Shown piece by piece: positions 1 through 5,759 of a stretch of DNA of 5,759 nt. The stretch lies in assembly GCA_030617125.1 (NCBI GenBank), contig JAUWWA010000141.1:1-5759 (forward strand), read 5' to 3'. Under the pieces are notes generated by a model that saw only the letters and a program-made list of their open reading frames with translations, was not told the origin of the DNA and ran no database searches. Origin of the DNA: Pirellulales bacterium. GTDB taxonomy: Bacteria > Planctomycetota > Planctomycetia > Pirellulales > Thermoguttaceae. The position numbers were made by a program, and so were the translations under genes. Every line of letters starts with the position of its first letter. Position 1 is the first letter of the stretch.

Positions 1-77
1 CGGCAAGCGGGGAAAATAAACAGCGAGAAGGTGGGGGAAATGAGTAGAACACAGTCTGCCACCATTGTCGCACGAAA

Positions 78-106
78 TTGCAGATAGTCTGCGCAACCAG
101 TATAAC
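78..106 (+). promoter_or_regulatory. Candidate sigma-70-like promoter for the efflux operon
   Basis: TTGCAG at 78-83 and TATAAC at 101-106 are separated by exactly 17 bases. The -10 element matches the TATAAT consensus at 5 of 6 positions. The -35 element matches TTGACA at only 3 of 6, including the important TTG. Transcription would start near 113, giving a leader of about 190 nt before the adaptor start at 306. The local sequence is less GC-rich than the coding regions, as expected for a promoter. This is a pattern match only, and the true sigma-factor consensus of this organism is unknown. Confidence 0.4.
80..92. promoter_or_regulatory. Short inverted repeat inside the promoter spacer, possible operator
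   Basis: GCAGA (80-84) and TCTGC (88-92) are perfect inverted arms around a 3-base centre. The repeat overlaps the end of the -35 hexamer and lies in the -35/-10 spacer. AGTCTGC also occurs directly repeated at 53-59 and 86-92. A repressor bound here would block polymerase, which is a common arrangement for efflux operons controlled by TetR- or MarR-type regulators. No regulator gene is in the window, and 5-bp arms arise often by chance, so this is a weak call. Confidence 0.2.
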
Positions 107-305
107 TTATGCAGTTGGGCTATCGTAACGTTGGGTGAACTCTGTAATGGCTGCTTTGCCGTTTGGGGAGCAGCGGCGCTGGGCGTGGAAAACCCCACCA
201 CCGCGTCCCCGCGATGCGTTCGATTGCGCCGAAGAAACAGCCTGTAGCGGTTCATCGGCAACCTACACTTGAGAAGCCCACTGGCCGGCCTCGCGAGCGA
301 ATACG

Positions 306-1751
306 ATGACCGAGCAGACTTCGTCTCAACCCATGAAGCGCAAGTTTGCGTCGCTCGCCTTCTACCTAATGACCGTGCTGCTGTTGTTGGGCATCGGTGG
401 CGGGGTGCTTGCGTACCTGGTTAGGACGAAGCCCAGCTCCACCGGCGAACCGCCAGAAGACGCCGGTCGGCAAGTTCGGGTGTTTGGCGCGAAGAGGACC
501 TCGCACCGCGTGGCGATCACGGCGTACGGGACGACGCGCGCAAGCGAGGTGTGGACGGCGATTTGCGAGGTTCCGGGCCGGGCCATCGATGTCAGTTCAC
601 GGTTCGAACCCGGCGAGATTCTGCCGGCCGGCCTGCTCTTGGTCAAGATCGATCCGACCGATTACGAATTGGCCGAAAGGCGATTGAAGGCCGAAGTCCG
701 CGCCAAGAACGAGGAGCTGCGCGAACTCAACCAGAATGAAGCGAACTTCCAGACGATTAGCAAACTCCAGCAGCGTCAGCTCGAGTTGGCCGCGGGCGAG
801 TATCAGCGACAGCGAACGGTGTTCGAAAAGAATGCTGCGTCGCGCAGCGCCTTGGAGGCCGCCGAAAACGCCTACATAACAAGCCTGACCGCACTGCAGC
901 AAACCCGCAACAGCCTGGCGCTGGTGCCCGTGCAACGCGACTTGATTCGGGCATCGCTCGACATGGTCACCGCGCAGCTCGCTCAGGCCACGAGGGACAA
1001 GGAAAAATGCGTCATTCGGCTGCCGATGGCCGCCCGCTGCGCTTCAAAGTCGGTCGAGGACAACCAGTATATGACCACCGGCGAACGGCTGGGGACGTTC
1101 CTGGCGCTCGACACGGCCGAGGTGGTGGCGAAGGTCGAAACCCGTAAAATGCGCGCCTTGTTTCCCGGCGGAATCAAGGAGTTGGGCCCCCTCGATCTCA
1201 CCCAGGCACGGCAGGTGCGATTGGCGTGGCGGCAACTCAAGGTTCCCGCCGAAGTCCGCTGGGGGCTGGGCGACCTGCCGAGTGTCTGGCACGGCCGGCT
1301 GGTGCGCATCGGCTCTTCGTTAGATCCTGGCACGCGCACCGTTCCGGTGATCATTGAGATTCGCGACCCGTACAAAGGCGTCAAGCCCGGTGTCCGGCCG
1401 CCGCTGATCCCCGACGTGTTCTGTGAAGTAACCCTCTACGGCGCGACCTTGGACGACGTGGTCGTGATCCCCCGCGACGCGTTGCGCGACGACCGCGTCT
1501 ATCTGCTTCGCGACGGTAGGCTGCACATCCAGCCGGTAACGGTAGCGGTGCTGGAAAACGACGCGGCTGTGATTTCTCAGGGAATCGAACAGGGTGACCA
1601 GGTAATTCTGACCGACTTGTTCCCGGCCAGCGAGGGCATGCCGCTGCGCGCGGAGGTGGTCCCCAACCCGGCTAAACCGCGCGGCGAGATACATTTTCCC
1701 GACGACCTCTTCGAGAAGTCCGCTGAACCGACAACGGAGGCCGCGCCGTGA
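306..1751 (+). CDS. RND efflux periplasmic adaptor subunit (HlyD/AcrA-type membrane fusion protein)
   Basis: This 481-aa protein is the adaptor that would link the inner-membrane RND pump to an outer-membrane channel. Residues 1-14 are polar and basic. Residues 15-38 form one hydrophobic segment without a lipobox cysteine, so the protein is probably anchored by an uncleaved helix with the rest in the periplasm. The first half of a lipoyl-like domain lies at about 70-118 (PGRAIDV, then EPGE, LLVKIDPTDYEL). Residues 119-232 are a Glu/Gln/Arg/Leu-rich helical hairpin, the coiled coil that contacts the channel. The second lipoyl half is at about 233-278 (IRLP, DNQYMTTGERLG), followed by a beta-barrel and membrane-proximal domain to about 450, with RIGSSLDPGTRTVPV at 334-348 and VVVIPRDAL at 385-393. 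The tail from 453 is proline-rich and acidic. An in-frame stop at 270-272 with no start codon in between makes 306 the first possible start. There is no strong Shine-Dalgarno sequence. Four cysteines (87, 235, 245, 373) lie in the extracytoplasmic part. The family assignment is firm; the substrate is unknown. Confidence 0.9.
   Translation: MTEQTSSQPMKRKFASLAFYLMTVLLLLGIGGGVLAYLVRTKPSSTGEPPEDAGRQVRVFGAKRTSHRVAITAYGTTRASEVWTAICEVPGRAIDVSSRFEPGEILPAGLLLVKIDPTDYELAERRLKAEVRAKNEELRELNQNEANFQTISKLQQRQLELAAGEYQRQRTVFEKNAASRSALEAAENAYITSLTALQQTRNSLALVPVQRDLIRASLDMVTAQLAQATRDKEKCVIRLPMAARCASKSVEDNQYMTTGERLGTFLALDTAEVVAKVETRKMRALFPGGIKELGPLDLTQARQVRLAWRQLKVPAEVRWGLGDLPSVWHGRLVRIGSSLDPGTRTVPVIIEIRDPYKGVKPGVRPPLIPDVFCEVTLYGATLDDVVVIPRDALRDDRVYLLRDGRLHIQPVTVAVLENDAAVISQGIEQGDQVILTDLFPASEGMPLRAEVVPNPAKPRGEIHFPDDLFEKSAEPTTEAAP
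1736..1740 (+). promoter_or_regulatory. Shine-Dalgarno sequence for the RND pump gene
   Basis: GGAGG ends 7 bases before the GTG at 1748, a near-ideal spacing. It lies within the last codons of the adaptor gene. It supports the GTG at 1748 as the true start, because the next in-frame Met (residue 16) would cut into the first membrane helix. Confidence 0.75.
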
Positions 1752-4700
1752 TCGGTTACTTCGTGCGCCATCCGACGGCGGCCAATCTGCTGATGTTGAT
1801 CATCATCCTGCTCGGGGTGCTGGGCGCCGTGTCGCTGACGCGCGAGGTCTTCCCCGATTTCGCCTCGGAATTCATCGGCGTCCGAGTGGTCTACAAGGGC
1901 GCTTCGGCTGAAGAAGTCGAGGAGACGATCTGCCAGCGGATCGAGGAAGAAATCAAAGGCATCGAGGGCATTGAAGAAGTCGATTCCACCGCGCGCGAGA
2001 ACGTCGGCATGGTCACCATCGAGGTGGCCGACGGCTACGACGTCGGCGACGTGCTCAAGGACGTCGAGAACGCCGTCGATCAGATCGATAACTTCCCCGA
2101 CGATGCCGAAGAACCGCTCATCTGGGAAATCGAGCGGGTCGACGAGGTTTGCACGCTGAGTCTCTGGGCCGACGAAATGCCGGAGAAGGATCTGCTCGCC
2201 CTGGCCGACACCATCGAGAGTGAACTGCTCGTGCTTGACGGCGTAAGCCTGATCGAGGCGTCCGGCTTCTCCGAGCATCAAATCAAGATCGAGGTCCGCG
2301 AGGACGACCTGTTGGCCGTCGGACTGACGATCGGCGACGTCGCCCGGGAGATCAGCGCGCAGAGCCTCGATCTGCCCGCCGGAAGCGTCGAAACCGAAGA
2401 GCGCGAGATCAAGATTCGCGTGGTCGATCAGCGTCGTTGGGCCGAGGACTTCCGCGACTTGACCGTCAAGGTCAGCCCCGACGGCGCGAGGATTCCACTA
2501 CGGGCTGTGGCCACGGTCGTCGACTCCTTTGAAGACGAATGGACACAGGCCACGTTCGAGGGGCGCCGCTGCGTGAACCTCGATGTCAACAAGACCGAGG
2601 CGGAAGACACGATCCGCGTGCGCAACGCGGTTAAGGCGTTCGTGGACGCGCGTCAAGCGACGCTTCCACCCGATGTGCACTTGACCCTGTGGGGCGACTG
2701 GTCGTTCTACGTCAAGGACCGGCTCGGGATGCTGGTCAAGAACGGTATCTACGGTTTCATTTTGGTCTTCCTCACGCTGTGGTTGATGCTGAATCTGCGT
2801 TTGGCGTTCTGGGTGGGGATCGGAATTCCCATTTCCTTTCTGGGAACGCTGTTCGTGTTGGGCCAGATCGATATGAGCCTGAACATGATCACTATGTTTA
2901 GCCTGATCATGGCGTTGGAGATCATCGTCGATGACGCAATCGTCATCGGCGAGAACATCTTCGCCCACTACTCGCGTGGAAAACCGCCGGTGCAGTCTGC
3001 CATCGACGGCACCAAGGAGGTCGCCCTGGGCGTGACCGCCTCGATGCTCACCACCGTGGCCATTTTCATGCCGCTGTGGCACATGCAAGGCGAGATCGGC
3101 AAGGTGCTGCGGGTGATGCCTATCGGCGTGGTCACTGCACTGGCGGTCAGCCTGCTGGAGGCGTTCCTCATCCTGCCGAACCACTTGAGCCATTCGCTCG
3201 GCAGAATCCCCAAGAAGCCGCCGCGATTGCGCGCGAAGATCAACGGTTATGTCGAGTGGTTCACGCAGCGCGTGTACGGTTCGGTGCTCGATTGGTCGGT
3301 TCGGCGTCCGCTGATCCCCGTCGCCACAATCATCATGATGTTTCTGATTTCGCTGGGGATGCTGCTGGGCGGCCGGCTGGAATTCCAACTTTTCCCGGAA
3401 CTCGACGGCGATTTTGTCGCTGCCCAGGTTGAGCTGCCCGCCGGCGCCAATCTGAGCAGAACCAAGCAAGTTGTTCAACGGATTGAAGATGCCTTGAAGG
3501 TGGTCGACAAGGAATTCCGACCGACGCAGCCTGAGGGCAAGCACTTGATCCGCTACGTGAGCACTTCGTTGGGCTATAGCCGCACGTTGGGGCACGAGCC
3601 GGGCGAACCGGAAAGCGGCAGCCACCTCGCCCAGGTCGTCGTTGAACTGCTCAACGCCGACCAGCGCACCGTGCGCTGCGACGACGTGCTGCCGGCGTGG
3701 CGCCAGGCCGTCGGCGACGTGTCCGACGTGGTCAGCCTGACCTTCGAACAAATGCAAATTACTCCGGGCGGCAAACCCATCGACATCCAACTGCACGGCA
3801 ACGAGTTGCGGGACCTTCAGCGTGCCGGCTTCGAGCTGCAAGACAAACTCAAGACGTATTCCGGCATCCGCAACGTGACCGACAATCTCCGCCCCGGCAA
3901 GGAGGAAGTCCATGTGCGGCTGAAACCGGTGGGACAGCATTTGGGAATCGACTGCGCCGCACTGGCCACACAGTTGCGTGACGCATTTTGGGGAAACATC
4001 GCCGAGGAGTTCCAGCGCGGCACCGACATTTTCGAGGTGGAAGTGCTACTGGCGCCGGGCGACCGGCACTCGCTGGCCGACCTGGACGACTTCAAGGTGC
4101 AAACCCCCGACGGACGCATGGTCCCCTTCCACGAAGTCGCCACCGCCGAGATCGTCCGCGGCTTTTCGCAGATTGTCCGTGTTGACGGGAAGCGCACGAT
4201 CTCCATTATTGCCGACTTGGACACCGCCAAGGGCAATGCCCGAAAAATCATGACCGACCTCGAGAAGAACTTCTTCCCCAAGTTTCGCAAGAACAACTCC
4301 GGCGTCTCAATCGACCTCGAAGGTCAACGAAAGGAAAGCGAAAAAACCGCCCGAAGCTTGCAACGCGGGTTCCTCATCGGGTTGGCCATCATCTTCATCC
4401 TGCTCTCGTTCGTCTTTCAATCGTACATCGAACCGCTAATCGTTATGTTGGCTATTCCCTTCGGGCTGGTAGGCGCCGTCGCCGGACACCTGCTGTTGGG
4501 GATCGATTGGACCATGCTCAGCAACATCGGGTTCATCTCGCTGGCGGGAATCGTCGTCAACGACTCGATCATATTGGTCGGCTTTATCAAGCGACGACTC
4601 GCCGAAGGCAAATCCGTCCACGAAGCCGTCCACCTGGCCGGCATGCAACGATTCCGCCCTGTAATACTCACCTCGGCGACCACCGTGGCCGGGCTGCTGC

Positions 4701-4867
4701 CAATCATGCTCGAAACCAGCCTCCAGGCCCAATTTCTGATTCCCATGGCGACTTCCATTGCGTTCGGGCTGATGTTCGCCACCGTGGTGGTGCTGCTGCT
4801 GGTGCCATGCCTGTACAGTATCCTCGCTTATCTCGGCTGGAGCCAGAAGATCGACGTCGTCTCATAA
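1748..4867 (+). CDS. RND-family efflux pump permease (AcrB-like inner-membrane subunit)
   Basis: This is a full-length 1039-aa proton-driven exporter of the inner membrane, expected to work as a trimer with the adaptor encoded just upstream. It shows the duplicated RND layout. TM1 is near 10-30, the first porter/docking region spans about 35-328, and TM2-TM6 cover about 332-480 with TM7 near 521-541. The second porter/docking region spans about 545-868, and TM8-TM12 cover about 873-1030. TM4 carries the proton-relay pair D395-D396 (VDDAIVIGEN), equivalent to AcrB D407/D408. The RxRPxxxTS motif of TM11 is at 968-976, with R970 matching AcrB R971. At the AcrB K940 position in TM10 there is Asn938 (GIVVNDS). 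Residue 391, one turn before D395, is Glu where AcrB has Gly. The TM4 pattern does not look like heavy-metal CusA-type pumps. Residues 41-170 are very acidic (38 Asp/Glu against 8 Lys/Arg). The GTG start overlaps the adaptor stop by 4 bases, indicating coupled translation. Drug, lipid or other small molecules are all possible substrates. Confidence 0.93.
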   Translation: MIGYFVRHPTAANLLMLIIILLGVLGAVSLTREVFPDFASEFIGVRVVYKGASAEEVEETICQRIEEEIKGIEGIEEVDSTARENVGMVTIEVADGYDVGDVLKDVENAVDQIDNFPDDAEEPLIWEIERVDEVCTLSLWADEMPEKDLLALADTIESELLVLDGVSLIEASGFSEHQIKIEVREDDLLAVGLTIGDVAREISAQSLDLPAGSVETEEREIKIRVVDQRRWAEDFRDLTVKVSPDGARIPLRAVATVVDSFEDEWTQATFEGRRCVNLDVNKTEAEDTIRVRNAVKAFVDARQATLPPDVHLTLWGDWSFYVKDRLGMLVKNGIYGFILVFLTLWLMLNLRLAFWVGIGIPISFLGTLFVLGQIDMSLNMITMFSLIMALEIIVDDAIVIGENIFAHYSRGKPPVQSAIDGTKEVALGVTASMLTTVAIFMPLWHMQGEIGKVLRVMPIGVVTALAVSLLEAFLILPNHLSHSLGRIPKKPPRLRAKINGYVEWFTQRVYGSVLDWSVRRPLIPVATIIMMFLISLGMLLGGRLEFQLFPELDGDFVAAQVELPAGANLSRTKQVVQRIEDALKVVDKEFRPTQPEGKHLIRYVSTSLGYSRTLGHEPGEPESGSHLAQVVVELLNADQRTVRCDDVLPAWRQAVGDVSDVVSLTFEQMQITPGGKPIDIQLHGNELRDLQRAGFELQDKLKTYSGIRNVTDNLRPGKEEVHVRLKPVGQHLGIDCAALATQLRDAFWGNIAEEFQRGTDIFEVEVLLAPGDRHSLADLDDFKVQTPDGRMVPFHEVATAEIVRGFSQIVRVDGKRTISIIADLDTAKGNARKIMTDLEKNFFPKFRKNNSGVSIDLEGQRKESEKTARSLQRGFLIGLAIIFILLSFVFQSYIEPLIVMLAIPFGLVGAVAGHLLLGIDWTMLSNIGFISLAGIVVNDSIILVGFIKRRLAEGKSVHEAVHLAGMQRFRPVILTSATTVAGLLPIMLETSLQAQFLIPMATSIAFGLMFATVVVLLLVPCLYSILAYLGWSQKIDVVS

Positions 4868-4870
4868 AAC

Positions 4871-4887
4871 CGCGACCGGTGGTCGCG
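4871..4887 (+). terminator. GC-rich hairpin just after the pump gene
   Basis: CGCGACC (4871-4877) pairs perfectly with GGTCGCG (4881-4887) around a GGT loop, giving a 7-bp stem that starts 3 bases after the pump stop codon. No T-run follows, so it is not a textbook intrinsic terminator. It may stabilise the 3' end of the efflux mRNA or act together with the next hairpin. Confidence 0.4.
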
Positions 4888-4896
4888 CCGAAGAAT

Positions 4897-4919
4897 CCGC
4901 GATCACCGCTCGCGGCTTT
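4897..4919 (+). terminator. Second hairpin with a short T-rich tail, possible intrinsic terminator
   Basis: CCGCGA (4897-4902) pairs with TCGCGG (4910-4915) around a 7-base loop and is followed by CTTT (4916-4919). The stem is strong but the T-run is only three bases, so termination would be weak without help. Its place between the pump and the next gene supports the view that the efflux operon ends here. Confidence 0.4.
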
Positions 4920-4953
4920 GTGGGGATCGGCCGGTCGTGGCCTTTCGCCCCCC

Positions 4954-4982
4954 TTGCGTTCTCATTACATTCCTCCTAGATT
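4954..4982 (+). promoter_or_regulatory. Weak candidate promoter for the SMP-30-like gene
   Basis: TTGCGT (4954-4959) and TAGATT (4977-4982) are 17 bases apart. They match the sigma-70 consensus at 3 of 6 and 4 of 6 positions. The stretch from about 4954 to 5018 is noticeably more T-rich than the flanking genes. The match is poor and the call rests mainly on location, downstream of the hairpins and upstream of a gene with its own ribosome binding site. Confidence 0.2.
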
Positions 4983-5018
4983 GAGTATCGAGTTTTGAAA
5001 GGCATTTCATTTTCATCC

Positions 5019-5024
5019 AGGAGA
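5019..5024 (+). promoter_or_regulatory. Shine-Dalgarno sequence deciding the start of the SMP-30-like gene
   Basis: AGGAGA ends 9 bases before the ATG at 5034. This picks 5034 over the in-frame TTG at 4995, which lacks a comparable site and would put 13 mostly polar residues in front of an otherwise normal signal peptide. Confidence 0.7.
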
Positions 5025-5033
5025 GACGCTCAC

Positions 5034-5756
5034 ATGAAACCCGCCATCGGATTGTTCGCTGTGTTGTTGTCGCTCGCTCCGGCCGTCGTCACGCCGGGCC
5101 GGGCCGAGAAACACGCCGACTTGCCGCCCTCTCATTCGGTGAAGCCGGAACTGGTCGCCACTGGATTCGAGTTCGCCGAAGGGCCCACGCTCAATGGCGC
5201 CGGCGACCTGTTCGTGGTCAACTACCGCTACAACGGCACGATCGGCCGAATTGCCGCGGACGGCACCGCCGGAATCCTGTGCGACCTGGCCGAAGTGCTC
5301 CCCGTCGAAGGACGCGAGCCGAAGGCCAACGGCCTGAAACTCGACAGCCAGCAGCGACTGATCACCGCCGACTCCGGCGCCGGACGGCTGCTGCGCATCG
5401 ACGCCGACGGCCGCAACGCGACCGTATTGGCCGACCGTTGGGAAGGAAAACGTTTCAACAGTATCAACGACGTGGCGCTGGATCGCGCGGGCAACGTTTA
5501 TTTCACCGATCCCGGCGAATCGAGTGTTCGCAATCCCGTCGGCTCGGTGTATCGCTACGACGTGAAGACGACGAGGGTCTCGCAGATTGCCACCGGATTC
5601 GCCTTTCCCAACGGCTTGGCGGTCGCGCCTGACCAGAAGCACCTCTGCGTGGCCGAGAGCCGCCGGTACCGCGTGATTGTATTCGACCTGGCGACCGACG
5701 GGACACTCAGCAAGCGCCGCGTTCTGATCGACTTCCCCACGGAAACCCGGGGGTAA
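5034..5756 (+). CDS. Exported SMP-30/gluconolactonase-like beta-propeller protein, apparently truncated at the C terminus
   Basis: The 240-aa product begins with a signal peptide (basic start, hydrophobic core at 5-19, probable cleavage after GRA at 22-24), so it should act outside the cytoplasm. The rest has the repeating strand pattern of the SMP-30/gluconolactonase/LRE family, whose members are six-bladed propellers that hydrolyse sugar lactones or related esters with a divalent metal. Compared with human regucalcin, E49 (FAEGP) matches metal ligand E18, N145 (NSINDV) matches substrate-contact N103, and N193 (FPNGLA) matches metal ligand N154. The Asp matching D204, normally in a DGM-like motif of the next blade, is absent because a TAA at 5754-5756 ends the protein at TETRG. 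The usual length is about 290-330 aa, so the last one or two blades are missing. The stop follows a run of five G, making a frameshift, real or from sequencing, a plausible cause. The family call is good; the substrate is unknown and activity as read is doubtful. Confidence 0.8.
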   Translation: MKPAIGLFAVLLSLAPAVVTPGRAEKHADLPPSHSVKPELVATGFEFAEGPTLNGAGDLFVVNYRYNGTIGRIAADGTAGILCDLAEVLPVEGREPKANGLKLDSQQRLITADSGAGRLLRIDADGRNATVLADRWEGKRFNSINDVALDRAGNVYFTDPGESSVRNPVGSVYRYDVKTTRVSQIATGFAFPNGLAVAPDQKHLCVAESRRYRVIVFDLATDGTLSKRRVLIDFPTETRG

Positions 5757-5759
5757 ATC

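Larger units (their letters stand above)
1..305. other. Upstream non-coding region with no supported gene
   Basis: I see no convincing gene in this stretch. The first 130 bases or so look richer in A+T than the rest of the window, which fits a regulatory region. One frame stays open from a TTG at 65 to a stop at 247, but it has no Shine-Dalgarno sequence, no recognisable domain, and begins inside the best candidate promoter. A 15-codon ATG frame at 40-87 is equally unsupported. The region holds a candidate promoter (78-106), a short inverted repeat (80-92), and a possible weak hairpin with 6-bp arms at 150-155 and 169-174. Because no gene precedes the adaptor here, the efflux operon appears to begin with the adaptor, and no outer-membrane channel gene sits directly upstream within the window. 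Confidence 0.6.

Noticed and set aside
65..247. Open frame of 60 codons from a TTG
   Set aside because: It has no Shine-Dalgarno sequence, no recognisable domain, an unusual start, and it overlaps the candidate promoter; an open stretch of this length is expected by chance.
1577..2281. Minus-strand open frame of 234 codons across the adaptor/pump junction
   Set aside because: It lies opposite the adaptor tail and pump start, both strongly supported. Its Asp/Leu/Val-rich product is a mirror of the acidic codons of the pump.
2498..3940. Long minus-strand open frame (480 codons) opposite the pump gene
   Set aside because: It is wholly antisense to a clear RND gene. Its product is rich in His, Gln, Asp and Arg with no domain pattern, as expected when a GC-rich gene is read backwards.
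4903..4965. Minus-strand 20-codon frame with a well-placed AGGAGG (from CCTCCT at 4972-4977)
   Set aside because: The site and its 6-base spacing to the ATG at 4965 look good, but the peptide is short and Arg-rich, covers the hairpin region, and has no other support.
4507..4998. Plus-strand open frame of 163 codons overlapping the pump end and running into the intergenic region
   Set aside because: Most of it is out of frame with the pump; the product is Arg/Pro/His-rich and low in complexity, and it has no ribosome binding site.
4995..5033. Longer version of the SMP-30-like protein starting at TTG 4995
   Set aside because: The ATG at 5034 has an AGGAGA site at proper spacing and begins a normal signal peptide, so the 13-residue extension is unlikely.
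1..5759. tRNA or rRNA genes, CRISPR arrays, insertion sequences, attachment sites
   Set aside because: Reading through the window I saw no array of direct repeats, no transposase-like frame, no terminal inverted repeats and no tRNA-like cloverleaf; almost all of it is explained by three genes.

Overview
This is a GC-rich, tightly packed, single-strand (+) window from a Gram-negative-type bacterium. It holds three protein-coding genes: a periplasmic adaptor and an inner-membrane pump that form an RND efflux cassette, then a secreted SMP-30/gluconolactonase-like beta-propeller. The style of the adaptor and pump, together with an exported SMP-30-type lactonase, resembles Planctomycetota (Pirellulales-like) genomes. 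That placement is an impression from protein style, not a database result.

Layout. Positions 1-305 have no convincing gene. They contain a plausible sigma-70-like promoter (about 78-106) with a small inverted repeat in its spacer, then a leader of roughly 190 nt. Positions 306-1751 encode a membrane-anchored adaptor of the HlyD/AcrA type, 481 aa. Positions 1748-4867 encode a full-length RND permease of 1039 aa whose GTG start overlaps the adaptor stop by 4 bases (GTGA), so the two are almost certainly co-transcribed and translationally coupled. Positions 4868-5033 are intergenic, with two GC-rich hairpins just after the pump that may terminate the transcript. Positions 5034-5756 encode an exported SMP-30/gluconolactonase-family protein that stops at 240 aa, before its last blades and the expected fourth metal ligand, 3 bases from the window end.

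How they work together. The adaptor should bridge the proton-driven pump to an outer-membrane TolC-like channel, but no channel gene lies in the window. The lactonase-like gene has its own Shine-Dalgarno sequence and follows the hairpins, so it is probably a separate unit with no evident functional tie to the pump. The efflux substrate cannot be told from sequence.

No clearly novel system is visible. The points most worth a second look are the altered proton-relay region of the pump (an extra Glu in TM4, and Asn where AcrB has its TM10 Lys), the very acidic first porter region, the four cysteines in the extracytoplasmic part of the adaptor, and the early stop in the propeller gene.
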